Assembly (NCBI GenBank): GCA_045595965.1
Contig: JAZOBN010000030.1
Span: 1-60,425 of the forward strand
Source: CAAGNP01 sp045595965
GTDB lineage: Bacteria > Bacteroidota > Bacteroidia > Bacteroidales > UBA932
DNA: 60,425 nucleotides
Direction of reading: 5' to 3'
Shown here: piece after piece, positions 8,223 to 16,894 of the stretch
Layout: each line of letters opens with the position of its first letter
Numbering within the stretch: the first letter of the stretch is position 1
Notes under the pieces: model-generated
Databases searched by the model: none
What the model saw: only the letters and a program-made list of their open reading frames with translations
Told to the model about the DNA's origin: nothing
Position numbers and translations under genes: made by a program

Positions 8223-8964
8223 AATAGAAAATATTCCAGGCTGATATTGCCTGGTTGAGAAGCCACTCTTTACCGCTGATGTAAAGGGTGGTTTTTTTTA
8301 TCATATCGGCAGAGATATGTGGGTCGCGGTAGTTGGCTTCAAGGATGGTCTTGCCACTGAAATCGACAGATGCTATCTCATCAATGGCTATAGGAAGGGT
8401 GTAGATTATAAAATCGTACAGACCTGCAATAGCAGGAATTTTGTCAATGGATACAGCATCAATCTGATTGTATCCACCTATGGATATGAGCCTTTCTGCA
8501 AATAATTCAGCTTTGTGGGTGTTGCGGTTGGCTATTGTCACTTTGCAACCCAGTTTTGCCATGGCAATTGCTGCTGCTTTGCCGGCCCCCCCACATCCAA
8601 TAATCAGTGCACTTTGACCAAAAAGTGCCTCTCCGGAGTACTTGGCAATGGTGCGATAGACCCCGTAAATATCTGTGTTGTAGCCCCTGATTTCCCCATT
8701 TACCTTTTTCAGGAGATTGGTTGCTCCGCAGAGTTCGCACTCCCTCTCAAGTGTGTCGGCGACCATAAAACCCCTCTCTTTGAAAGGGGCGGTTATGTTT
8801 ATTGCATCGTATTCCCGTTTGAATATTGAAATAGCCTCATCGAAGTCGGGTGTCTCTATGAGGTCATATTTGTCATTTGTCCCGGGATGGTACCTGTAGA
8901 AGAGTTCCGGACTCTTGCTGTGAGAGATAGGGTGGCCGATAAGACCAAATCTGAGAGGTCTCAT
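8209..8964 (-). CDS. aroE: Shikimate dehydrogenase
   Basis: This enzyme reduces 3-dehydroshikimate to shikimate with NADPH in the aromatic amino acid pathway. The 251 residues show the substrate site GHPISHSKSPELFY (10-23), NITAPFKERGF with the catalytic lysine at about 62, GYNTDIYG, and the Rossmann motif IIGCGGAGKAAAIA followed by IANRN. It is the last gene of lysS-methyltransferase-aroE, 4 bp after its neighbour. Its 3' end overlaps the convergent MFS gene and also encodes that gene's terminator. Confidence 0.94.
   Translation of the reverse strand: MRPLRFGLIGHPISHSKSPELFYRYHPGTNDKYDLIETPDFDEAISIFKREYDAINITAPFKERGFMVADTLERECELCGATNLLKKVNGEIRGYNTDIYGVYRTIAKYSGEALFGQSALIIGCGGAGKAAAIAMAKLGCKVTIANRNTHKAELFAERLISIGGYNQIDAVSIDKIPAIAGLYDFIIYTLPIAIDEIASVDFSGKTILEANYRDPHISADMIKKTTLYISGKEWLLNQAISAWNIFYSTSC
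8263..8299 (+). terminator. Intrinsic terminator of the MFS pair, embedded in aroE
   Basis: CCACTCTTTAC (8263-8273) pairs with GTAAAGGGTGG (8281-8291) through ten Watson-Crick pairs and one T-G wobble, around a 7-nt loop, followed by eight T residues. It lies inside the aroE reading frame on the opposite strand, about 40 bp past the MFS stop codon. A smaller hairpin, CCAGGC/GCCTGG at 8236-8254, followed on the minus strand by a T-rich stretch, could serve aroE. Confidence 0.8.
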
Positions 8965-8968
8965 ACAG

Positions 8969-9784
8969 TTATCTGTTTAGAGTACGTTGTCTAACCGCTT
9001 CGTAGCAAAGGATAGCTGCAGAAACTGAGACATTAAGTGAATCGAGCTTCCCCAACATAGGGATAAGTATCTTGGAATCAGACTCTTTTCTCCAGAAATC
9101 GGTCAAGCCGTCAGCCTCTGTCCCGAGGACAATTGCTGTAGATCTGGTCATGTCGATATCGTAGTATGGCTTGGAGTCCTGCAACTGGGCTGTAAGAATC
9201 TGAAATCCCCCCCCTTTTAGCCATTTGAGTGCCTCTGTGGATGTGGATGTAACCACCTGAAGGGTGAAAACACCTGAAATGCTGGCCCTTATGAGGTTGG
9301 GGTTGTACAGATCTGTGAGCGGATCGCAGATTATTACAGCATCGACCCCTGCTGCATCTGCTGTGCGGAGAATTGCCCCGAGGTTACCCGGTTTTTCAAC
9401 AGATTCAAGAACAATCACAAGGGGATTCTCCTTTGTAATCTGTATGTCAGAGAGGGTTCTCTCCTTTGTGCGGAATGTTGCAACAGCTCCCTCTGTCCCC
9501 TCTCTGTATGCGATTTTTGAATAAACGGCAGATGAGAGTGCAAAGCAGGAGCGTTCAGGGAGGCTGAGGAGATTTTTCAGCTCATCCAATTGATTTTCTG
9601 CAATTATTTCAGGACAATAAAATAGCGCAGAGGGGGAAAAACCACCCGCTGCGCAATTTGTTATTTCGCGGACACCTTCTACAGCAAACAACCCCTTTTG
9701 TCTCCTCTCTTTTGATTTTTCGAGCAGGAGGACCAAATCCTTGATTTTAGGATTCTGGGTAGAGGTTATAAGCTCGGCACCCAT
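8969..9784 (-). CDS. SpoU/TrmH-family RNA 2'-O-methyltransferase
   Basis: This 271-residue SPOUT methyltransferase has an N-terminal RNA-binding SpoU substrate-binding segment (TSTQNPKIKDLVLLLEKSKERR and FAVEGVREI) and the C-terminal knotted domain. The three motifs are visible: LESVEKPGNLGAILRTADAAG, VLGTEADGL, and IPMLGKLDSLNVSVSAAILC. It transfers methyl from S-adenosylmethionine to a ribose 2'-OH. Whether rRNA or tRNA is the substrate cannot be read from the sequence. It lies between lysS (6 bp) and aroE (4 bp). Confidence 0.93.
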   Translation of the reverse strand: MGAELITSTQNPKIKDLVLLLEKSKERRQKGLFAVEGVREITNCAAGGFSPSALFYCPEIIAENQLDELKNLLSLPERSCFALSSAVYSKIAYREGTEGAVATFRTKERTLSDIQITKENPLVIVLESVEKPGNLGAILRTADAAGVDAVIICDPLTDLYNPNLIRASISGVFTLQVVTSTSTEALKWLKGGGFQILTAQLQDSKPYYDIDMTRSTAIVLGTEADGLTDFWRKESDSKILIPMLGKLDSLNVSVSAAILCYEAVRQRTLNR

Positions 9785-9790
9785 AGTATG

Positions 9791-11302
9791 CTATTTTTCC
9801 GGACGCATTTGAGGGAAGAACAGAACGTCCTGAATGGTTGTAGATCCGGTCATGAACATTGTAAGACGGTCAATGCCCATACCAAGACCTGATGTTGGAG
9901 GCATACCATATTCAAGTGCCCTTACAAAGTCCATATCGATGTACATAGCTTCGTCATCACCTTTCTCTTTAAGCTCTACCTGTTTCTTGAATCTTTCAAG
10001 CTGGTCGATAGGGTCATTCAACTCGCTATATGCGTTAGCCAGCTCTTTTCCATTAACAAACAACTCAAATCTCTCTGTCAGGCGAGGATTGTTACGGTGT
10101 TTCTTGGTAAGAGGTGACATCTCGATAGGGTAGTCAATGATGAATGTCGGCTGGATAAGGTGATCCTCGCAATACTCTCCAAAGATAGCATCGATAAGTT
10201 TGCCTACGCCGTAGCTCTCTTTGATAGGGACATTGAGATCTTTGCAGACCTTGCGGAGCTCCTCTTCATTCATCCCCTCTACATCAACTCCTGCATACTC
10301 TTTGATCGCTTCAAGCATTGGTAGTCTGCGGTATGGTGCCTTGAAATCGATTTCGTTTCCTCCAATATTTACTGTTGTCTTTCCATGGAGTTTGAGGGCT
10401 ATCCTTTCCAGCATCTTCTCTACAAATTCCATCATCCAGATGTAGTCTTTATATGCGACATAGATCTCCATGCAGGTAAACTCTGGATTGTGTGTCTTGT
10501 CCATACCTTCGTTGCGGAAGTCCTTTGCAAACTCATACACACCTGAAAAGCCCCCCACGATAAGCCTCTTGAGGTAGAGTTCGTTGGCGATTCGTAGATA
10601 TAGAGGGATATCCAATGCGTTGTGGTGGGTGATGAAAGGTCTTGCTGTAGCACCTCCGGGGATGGACTGCAGGATAGGGGTTTCCACCTCCAGACAGCCA
10701 TGCTCGTTGAAATACTCCCTCATGGTGGCAACGATCTGTGCCCTCTTGATGAAAGTATCCTTGATTTGAGGATTTACGATAAGATCCACATATCTCATTC
10801 TGTATCTGAGTTCAGGATCGGAGAATGCGTCAAATACCTCACCCTCTTTCTCCTTTACGATAGGGAGAACTCTCAATGATTTGCTCAATACAGTAAGTTT
10901 TTTGGCATGGATGGACAATTGTCCTGTCTGGGTTATGAATGCGTACCCTTCGATTCCAACGATATCACCGATATCCAACAATTTTTTGAATACGGTGTTG
11001 TACATTGTTTTGTCCTCTGCAGGGCAGATTTCATCGCGTTTGACATAGACCTGGATTCTCCCTTCGGTGTCTTGCAACTCCATAAAAGAAGCGGCACCCA
11101 TAATCCTTCTGCTCATTATTCTACCAGCAATGACTACATCCTTGAAATTTCCCTCTTCAGGGTTGTATTTCTCTTTGATTTCAGCAGATGTGGTATTCAC
11201 ATGGTATTGCGCTGCGGGGTAAGCCTCGATTCCCAAAGCTTCCAACTGCTTAAGAGCCTCGCGCCTGTTCAATTCCTGTTCGTTAAGGTCTAAAATGTCC
11301 AT
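9791..11302 (-). CDS. lysS: Lysyl-tRNA synthetase, class II
   Basis: This enzyme charges tRNA-Lys. The 503 residues contain an N-terminal OB-fold anticodon-binding domain (about 55-160, VVIAGRIMSRRIMGAASFMELQ). The class II core follows, with motif 2 at FAKDFRNEGMDKTHNPEFT, then IDYPIEMSPLTKKHRNNPRL and ELANAYSELNDPIDQ, and motif 3 at GLGMGIDRLTMF. The length is normal. It is the first gene of a three-gene minus-strand operon and is divergent from recJ across an 83-bp gap. Confidence 0.97.
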   Translation of the reverse strand: MDILDLNEQELNRREALKQLEALGIEAYPAAQYHVNTTSAEIKEKYNPEEGNFKDVVIAGRIMSRRIMGAASFMELQDTEGRIQVYVKRDEICPAEDKTMYNTVFKKLLDIGDIVGIEGYAFITQTGQLSIHAKKLTVLSKSLRVLPIVKEKEGEVFDAFSDPELRYRMRYVDLIVNPQIKDTFIKRAQIVATMREYFNEHGCLEVETPILQSIPGGATARPFITHHNALDIPLYLRIANELYLKRLIVGGFSGVYEFAKDFRNEGMDKTHNPEFTCMEIYVAYKDYIWMMEFVEKMLERIALKLHGKTTVNIGGNEIDFKAPYRRLPMLEAIKEYAGVDVEGMNEEELRKVCKDLNVPIKESYGVGKLIDAIFGEYCEDHLIQPTFIIDYPIEMSPLTKKHRNNPRLTERFELFVNGKELANAYSELNDPIDQLERFKKQVELKEKGDDEAMYIDMDFVRALEYGMPPTSGLGMGIDRLTMFMTGSTTIQDVLFFPQMRPEK

Positions 11303-11331
11303 CTTATATAGTCGTTTTTGTAATTAAGTGG

Positions 11332-11339
11332 CAAATTTA
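11332..11339 (-). promoter_or_regulatory. Predicted -7 element for lysS
   Basis: The minus strand reads TAAATTTG, a perfect TAnnTTTG match, 30 nt upstream of the lysS start codon. No good -33 TTTG is present at the expected 19-21 bp. It faces away from the recJ element 32 bp to the right, so the two RNA polymerase sites overlap. Confidence 0.45.
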
Positions 11340-11370
11340 ACTTTTTTTACTGAAATAGGAATAAAAGTTG

Positions 11371-11378
11371 TAATTTTG
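11371..11378 (+). promoter_or_regulatory. Predicted -7 element for recJ
   Basis: TAATTTTG matches TAnnTTTG, with a partial -33 TTTA 21 bp upstream (11346-11349). The recJ ATG begins only 7 nt after the element. A start site at normal distance would leave almost no 5' leader. Confidence 0.45.
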
Positions 11379-11385
11379 CAAGGAT

Positions 11386-13119
11386 ATGGCAGTAGAAAGA
11401 AAATGGATAGTTAAAGAACCGGGCAATCCCGCATTGGTCCGTCAGCTCTCGGCAGAGTTGGGGATCGATCAGGTGTTGGCTAATCTGCTCATTCAGAGAA
11501 ATATCAAATCTTTTGAGCAGGCAAGGGAGTTTTTCCGTCCCGAATTGTCCCGTCTTCACGATCCGTTTCTTATGAAGGATATGGACAAAGCTGTCCAGAG
11601 GCTTGACAAGGCAATCTCCAAACATGAAAAGATACTTATCTATGGGGATTACGATGTGGATGGCACTACTGCTGTAGCCCTTCTCTATACCTTTATCAAA
11701 AAGTTCAATCCGAATGTAGAGTATTATATCCCAGACAGATATGACGAGGGGTACGGAGTCTCTTACAAGGGGATAGATTGGGGGTTAAATAATGGATATA
11801 CACTGATCATATCTGTTGACTGCGGAATCAAGGCGGTAGAAAAGGTGAAATATGCCTCAGACAAAGGGATTGATTTCATAATATGCGACCACCATTTGCC
11901 TGATGATGTAATCCCACCTGCAGTAGCTGTGCTGGATCCGAAAAGAGAGGATTGCAACTATCCGTTTGATGATTTGTCCGGATGTGGCGTGGGATTTAAG
12001 CTTGTCCAGGGGTATTCACAGTTCAAAAAGTATCCGTTTGAAGATATTGTCCCTCTTCTTGACCTTGTGTCGGTAAGTATTGCTTCCGATCTTGTGTCAG
12101 TGACAGGTGAGAACAGGATTTTGGCCTATTTCGGCTTGCAATGTCTTAATGATAATCCCAGAAAGGGGCTGCAGTCGGTGATTAAATTGTCCGGGCTGGA
12201 GAACCATAAAATCTCCATTGATGATATTGTATTCAAGATCGGTCCCAGAATCAATGCTGCCGGCAGGATGGAGTCGGGACGTACAGCAGTTGATTTGTTG
12301 ATCTGCAGAAATGATGAGGAGGCGAGGGAGATTGGTGCGGCGATCAATACCCACAACAACGAAAGGAAGAGCATTGACCGTGAGATTACCTTTGAAGCTA
12401 TTCAGATGGTCAAGAATTCTCCCGAATTTGAAAACTCGAAATCAACTGTCGTTTATAACCCACAGTGGCATAAAGGTGTGGTTGGTATAGTCGCTTCAAG
12501 ACTTGTCGAGGCATACTATAAACCCACCATAGTCCTCACCCAATCCAACGGATTTATCACAGGATCTGCGAGAAGCATCCCCGGGTTTGACCTGTATGAC
12601 GCAATTGAGCATTGCTCTGAGTATCTTGAGAATTTCGGTGGACATATGTATGCTGCCGGTTTGACAATGAAAGAGGAGAACCTCTCTGCATTCAGTGAGA
12701 AATTTGAAAAATATGTTGCCTCCAAAATTACAGACCAGCTCCTTGTTCCTATTGTCAATATTGATACCTATTTGGATTTCAATCAGATTACTCCAAAGTT
12801 CTTCAGACTGTTGAAGCAGTTCCAGCCCTTTGGACCGGGCAACCTCTCCCCTGTGTTCATTACAGAAAATGTTTACGACAACGGGAACGGACGTAAGGTG
12901 GGATCGGACAATGGACATATGAAACTGGAGCTTATCCAGGAGGATGAGCCATACCGCCACATCTCCGCTATTGCTTTCAACAGATCTGAGCATTTCGAGC
13001 ACCTTCACGCTGGTAACCCGGTGGATGTATGTTACTCTATAGCAGAAAATTACTATAGGGGGATAGCAAATATCCAACTTAGGGTAAAAGATATAAAGAC
13101 CAGAAACGACCTATTCTAA
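11386..13119 (+). CDS. recJ: Single-stranded-DNA-specific exonuclease RecJ
   Basis: RecJ degrades single-stranded DNA 5' to 3' in recombination and mismatch or base-excision repair. The 577-residue protein carries the DHH-family metal motifs in order: YGDYDVDGTTAV (86-97), SVDCGIKAVEK, CDHHLPDD (DHH at 168-170), and PRINAAGRMESGRTAVDLL. A DHHA1 domain (HKGVVGIVASRLVE, GGHMYAAGLTM) and a C-terminal OB domain follow. Length is typical. The ATG is close behind a predicted promoter. An ECF sigma gene starts 12 bp downstream and could be read from the same transcript. Confidence 0.95.
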   Translation: MAVERKWIVKEPGNPALVRQLSAELGIDQVLANLLIQRNIKSFEQAREFFRPELSRLHDPFLMKDMDKAVQRLDKAISKHEKILIYGDYDVDGTTAVALLYTFIKKFNPNVEYYIPDRYDEGYGVSYKGIDWGLNNGYTLIISVDCGIKAVEKVKYASDKGIDFIICDHHLPDDVIPPAVAVLDPKREDCNYPFDDLSGCGVGFKLVQGYSQFKKYPFEDIVPLLDLVSVSIASDLVSVTGENRILAYFGLQCLNDNPRKGLQSVIKLSGLENHKISIDDIVFKIGPRINAAGRMESGRTAVDLLICRNDEEAREIGAAINTHNNERKSIDREITFEAIQMVKNSPEFENSKSTVVYNPQWHKGVVGIVASRLVEAYYKPTIVLTQSNGFITGSARSIPGFDLYDAIEHCSEYLENFGGHMYAAGLTMKEENLSAFSEKFEKYVASKITDQLLVPIVNIDTYLDFNQITPKFFRLLKQFQPFGPGNLSPVFITENVYDNGNGRKVGSDNGHMKLELIQEDEPYRHISAIAFNRSEHFEHLHAGNPVDVCYSIAENYYRGIANIQLRVKDIKTRNDLF

Positions 13120-13130
13120 TATCCTCTCCA

Positions 13131-13604
13131 TTGAACCCATCTATAGATAAATTGTTCAGACTGCATTACAGAGCCCTCTGTATCTATGCACTCCATTTCC
13201 TGAATGATCATGATGCCGTCGAAGATGTTGTGCAGGAGTCATTCGAGATGTTGTGGAGACGGCTAAATGCGGGTCTCAAGGTGGAGAATCCCAAATCATA
13301 CCTTTATACTTGTGTAAAAAACAGATGCCTCGATTATTTGGGTAAAAGTAATAGGGTAGAAGAGGTGGGGAGACTTTCAGATACCCTTTGCGAGGAGTTC
13401 GAAAGGGATTCAGAGGTGGAGGCAAAGATCTGGGGAGCAATAGGATCTCTCCCTCCCAAGTGTCGTGAGATCTTCCTGATGGGGAAAAGGGATGGCGTCA
13501 AATATGAAGAGATAGCAGAGGAACTTGGCATATCACTCCAAACGGTAAAGAACCAGATGAGCAAAGCATTGACGCTCCTAAAAAATAAATTAACATTCAA
13601 ATAG
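13131..13604 (+). CDS. ECF RNA polymerase sigma factor (FecI-like), TTG start
   Basis: This 157-residue ECF sigma factor has region 2 (about 7-75: LFRLHYRALCIYALHFL, DAVEDVVQESFEMLWRRL, PKSYLYTCVKNRCLDYL) and region 4 (about 100-155: LPPKCREIFLMGKRDGVKYEEIAEELGISLQTVKNQ). The only plausible start is TTG at 13131. The next in-frame ATG falls near residue 43 inside region 2, and no ATG exists between the recJ stop and the TTG. Followed by fecR and a receptor with an STN domain, it forms a cell-surface-signalling set. Confidence 0.92.
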   Translation: MNPSIDKLFRLHYRALCIYALHFLNDHDAVEDVVQESFEMLWRRLNAGLKVENPKSYLYTCVKNRCLDYLGKSNRVEEVGRLSDTLCEEFERDSEVEAKIWGAIGSLPPKCREIFLMGKRDGVKYEEIAEELGISLQTVKNQMSKALTLLKNKLTFK

Positions 13605-13623
13605 TACTTTTTTACAACTTCTC

Positions 13624-13636
13624 CGTCTTATAGGCG
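13624..13636 (+). promoter_or_regulatory. CGTCTTATAGGCG motif before fecR (candidate ECF promoter element)
   Basis: In the 48-bp gap between the sigma gene and fecR, CGTCTTATAGGCG matches 11 of 13 bases with CGTCTAATAGGTG at 24198-24210, which precedes the second sigma operon. CGTC cores are common in ECF-sigma -10 elements, so this may be an autoregulated start site. No shared -35 spacing is apparent, so the call is tentative. Confidence 0.35.
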
Positions 13637-13652
13637 AAGATCAATTGAAGTT

Positions 13653-14444
13653 ATGGTTGAGAATAACGAAAAGCAAATGGAATTTGTCCTCAAACACTAT
13701 CAGGACGGGAGATTTGATCCCGAAAAGGGGTTGAAGCGGTTCAAGTCCAATAAGCGGAAGAGCAGATGGGGTTACTATGTGACCGCTGTTGCTGCTGCTG
13801 CAGTAGTGCTGGTTGTTCTCTTCAATTTCTCCCCGATTTTTTCAAATGAAGTGGTTCTGATCGCTTCCGGAAGCAAAGAGACATTCATATTGCCAGACAG
13901 CAGTATTGTTACTTTGTCAGAAGGGGGATCGTTGTCCTACAATAAAAGGGGCTTTTCAAAAAATGAGAGGCGTCTCTTTTTGAGTGGAAAGGGGTACTTT
14001 GATGTTACAAAGAACCCTTCAAAGCCATTCATTGTTGCCACAGAAAATGGGTTTGTAAAAGTTCTTGGAACAGAATTTCTGTTGGAAGATTGGCCTGTGG
14101 CCAAGGTCTATGTCTATGATGGAAAGGTCTTGTTTTCCAAGAGTGAGAAATCACAAGGTGTTATCCTTGAAAAGGGTGGAGGGGCACTTCTTCCCAAAGG
14201 GGGGATAAAACCCAATATTCTGGAGAAAGGGGGAGAAAATGCAATTGCATGGATGAGGGGTACATTCGTTTTCAATAATACTCCCCTTAAGGAGGTACTT
14301 CTGGTACTTGGCAATTACTATGGTGTCTCTTTCGGAGCTACAGATTTGAAAAAAAGGCTTACAGGGGAGTTCGGCACCGAAGATCTCGATCTTATCATAA
14401 CTACAATTGAATCTGCATTGGACGTTAAAATTGTTAAAATGTAG
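13653..14444 (+). CDS. FecR-family anti-sigma factor
   Basis: This 263-residue inner-membrane protein has a short cytoplasmic N-terminus, one TM helix (about 41-62), and a periplasmic FecR domain with FILPDSSIVTLSEGGSLSY, FLSGKGYFDVTKNPSKPF and VKVLGTEFLLEDW. A DUF4974-like C-terminal domain follows (FVFNNTPLKEVLLVLGNYYGV). By family knowledge it sequesters the upstream sigma factor and is signalled by the STN domain of a partner receptor. It begins 48 bp after the sigma gene and is followed 9 bp later by that type of receptor. Confidence 0.92.
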   Translation: MVENNEKQMEFVLKHYQDGRFDPEKGLKRFKSNKRKSRWGYYVTAVAAAAVVLVVLFNFSPIFSNEVVLIASGSKETFILPDSSIVTLSEGGSLSYNKRGFSKNERRLFLSGKGYFDVTKNPSKPFIVATENGFVKVLGTEFLLEDWPVAKVYVYDGKVLFSKSEKSQGVILEKGGGALLPKGGIKPNILEKGGENAIAWMRGTFVFNNTPLKEVLLVLGNYYGVSFGATDLKKRLTGEFGTEDLDLIITTIESALDVKIVKM

Positions 14445-14453
14445 AAGAAGTTG

Positions 14454-16889
14454 ATGAGAAAAATTCTAATTGTTTTGGTTCTGTATCTCCTTCCCGTTTC
14501 ATCTGTGACCGCAAAAGGGGATGTGACATTGAAAGATAAGATAGACTGGATTCATAAGGTCTATGATGTCAATTTTGTGTACGACTCTTCGCTCGATCTC
14601 GATATTCCCAGCAGTGTTGAATTGAAAAAGGGGATGACATTGGAGGAGGCCCTGGCCCTTTTGTTTGAGGGGAGCGGGATAAAGTGGGAGATCAACAGGA
14701 AATATATCGTCCTCACCCAGGAGGGGAAGAGGGTGAAGAGGTATGAGGTGTTGTTTGAGGAGGTGTGGAAGGATACATTGTCGAGTGCGCGGATTACGGC
14801 AGAAATGTCGCAAAAGCATAAGATTACCCAAACAGGTCTGAAAAAGATAAATACCGAATTTCTTAACTCCGGTTTTGCATTTTTCAGCACCCCTGATGTG
14901 ATAAAGACTATCCAGCTTTTACCTGGGGTTGCCTCCGGAACAGAGCTTATGTCGGGTCTTTATGTCCATGGAGGTGATGGTAGTGACAACCTTTTTCTCC
15001 TGGATGGAGTGCCGATTTATCAGGTGAGCCATCTTGGCGGGCTTTTCTCCTCTTTCAATACCGATGTGATAGAGAATATCGATTTTTATAAAAGCGGTTT
15101 TCCTGCCCGTTTTGGATCTAAAATGTCATCGGTAGTGGATGTCACAACTAAAGACGGTGACTTCAATAAATATCATGGAACATTTGCAATAGGGTTGATA
15201 GATGGACATTTACAGTTTGAAGGACCTATCATTAAAGGGAAGACCTCATTCAATGTCGGATTGCGGAGGACATGGATGGAGACCATTTCGGAGCCGATAC
15301 TGTACTTCTTTAACAAGGCCAATATGCCTGAGGACAAACTTGACCTGAGGTATGCATTTACCGACCTTAATGCTAAATTGACCCATAAGTTCTCACAAAA
15401 AAGTGTGTTGAGGGGGGCTTTCTACGCAGGGAGGGATGTGTTTAATTATAAGCAGTACAATTTTAACGAGTATTATCAGATTGGCGATGACGGGGTATCG
15501 GAGATAAGCCGTCAAGTGGAAAGTAATGTGGGAATTCCGATGAATTGGGGAAACACTCTCGGTTCACTCTCATGGAAATATGATATAAACCCCAATATCA
15601 ATCTTAATACTGCTGCCTATTATACAAGGTCCCACTCCCGACTCGGATTCTATTTCGAGGACTGGACAAGTCTCCGTCCCGATGTAAGGGAGAAGGGTGG
15701 ACAGTATGTGAACTCTATGGTACACGATTTCGGAATAAATGCAGATATTTACCACCGGTTGGGTGAGAATCACAAATTGCGTTACGGTGCGACTGCACAA
15801 TATCATATCTATTCTCCATCATCTACACTTGAAGATGCGTTGATTTATAAGGATAAGACAGATGTCAGTATTGAATTTGGAGATTCTGCAAATGTCCATA
15901 TGCAGTCAGCATCATTGTATTTTGAGGATGAGATGAGTTTCGGTGATAAATTCTCGATGAATTTGGGATTGCGCTACTCTCTTGTCTCCTCTCAGGGAAA
16001 ATTGTGGCACTCTTTTGAACCGAGAGCTTCGTTAAACTATTCATTTAATGAACATATTTCTGTGAAGGGTTCATATTCGGAAATGTCCCAACCAACCCAC
16101 CTGGTTGCTACAACCTATCTTGATCTGCCGACAAACTGCTGGCTCCCATCCACAGCTACTATCCCGCCATCCCGCTCCAAAGAGATTGCAGCCGGTATTT
16201 ATACCAAAATCCCCGGCGGAGTGACGCTGAATGTGGAGGGGTGGTTCAAGAAAATGGACAATCTTATCGAGTATTTCGGGGTAAATGCAATCTTTCCACC
16301 ACTCACCGGCTGGGACCAATCGTATGTAATGGGCAAGGGACGTTCCTGGGGTATGGAGAACGAATTGAGCTATAAGGGGGATAAAATTGAGACAGCAGCA
16401 TATTATACCCTCATGTGGAATCAGAGAAAATTTGATGATTTCTATAAGGATTGGTTCAGGGACAGAAATGATAACAGACATAAATTGACACTGATGTTCA
16501 AGTATAAGATAACCAAGAGATTTGAGGTGTATAGTGCCTGGAATTACCGGTCTGGGAGCAGGATGACTGTGGAATCCCATTATGAGAGTGCCCCGGATAT
16601 GCCCGATCAGGGATATGTTATAGAATATCCTGTATATAGCGAACCGAACAATCTGCAGTTGCCCGATTATCACAGACTCGATCTTGGCCTCAATTTCCAT
16701 AAGACCACCAAAAGGGGCAATCACAGTATATGGAACTTGAGCATATATAATGTTTATTGCAGAACAAATATAATTTATGCCTATGTCTCCCCAGAGTATG
16801 ACAACAAAGGGAAGGTGATAGGATACATAGGTGAAGGCCTTGGTCTTATACCAATAATTCCAACATTTAGTTATACACTTAAATTCTAA
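14454..16889 (+). CDS. TonB-dependent receptor with STN signalling domain
   Basis: An outer-membrane receptor of 811 residues. It has a signal peptide (MRKILIVLVLYLLPVSSVTA), an STN domain (about 22-88: KIDWIHKVYDVNFVY, GMTLEEALALLFEGSGI), a TonB plug domain (about 130-260, with LFLLDGVPIYQVSHLGGLFS and YKSGFPARFG), and a C-terminal beta-barrel ending in SYTLKF. ATG 14454 is preferred over TTG 14451. The STN domain fits signalling to the adjacent FecR. The DUF4249 lipoprotein starts 5 bp downstream. The ligand is unknown. Confidence 0.92.
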   Translation: MRKILIVLVLYLLPVSSVTAKGDVTLKDKIDWIHKVYDVNFVYDSSLDLDIPSSVELKKGMTLEEALALLFEGSGIKWEINRKYIVLTQEGKRVKRYEVLFEEVWKDTLSSARITAEMSQKHKITQTGLKKINTEFLNSGFAFFSTPDVIKTIQLLPGVASGTELMSGLYVHGGDGSDNLFLLDGVPIYQVSHLGGLFSSFNTDVIENIDFYKSGFPARFGSKMSSVVDVTTKDGDFNKYHGTFAIGLIDGHLQFEGPIIKGKTSFNVGLRRTWMETISEPILYFFNKANMPEDKLDLRYAFTDLNAKLTHKFSQKSVLRGAFYAGRDVFNYKQYNFNEYYQIGDDGVSEISRQVESNVGIPMNWGNTLGSLSWKYDINPNINLNTAAYYTRSHSRLGFYFEDWTSLRPDVREKGGQYVNSMVHDFGINADIYHRLGENHKLRYGATAQYHIYSPSSTLEDALIYKDKTDVSIEFGDSANVHMQSASLYFEDEMSFGDKFSMNLGLRYSLVSSQGKLWHSFEPRASLNYSFNEHISVKGSYSEMSQPTHLVATTYLDLPTNCWLPSTATIPPSRSKEIAAGIYTKIPGGVTLNVEGWFKKMDNLIEYFGVNAIFPPLTGWDQSYVMGKGRSWGMENELSYKGDKIETAAYYTLMWNQRKFDDFYKDWFRDRNDNRHKLTLMFKYKITKRFEVYSAWNYRSGSRMTVESHYESAPDMPDQGYVIEYPVYSEPNNLQLPDYHRLDLGLNFHKTTKRGNHSIWNLSIYNVYCRTNIIYAYVSPEYDNKGKVIGYIGEGLGLIPIIPTFSYTLKF

Positions 16890-16894
16890 GATTT

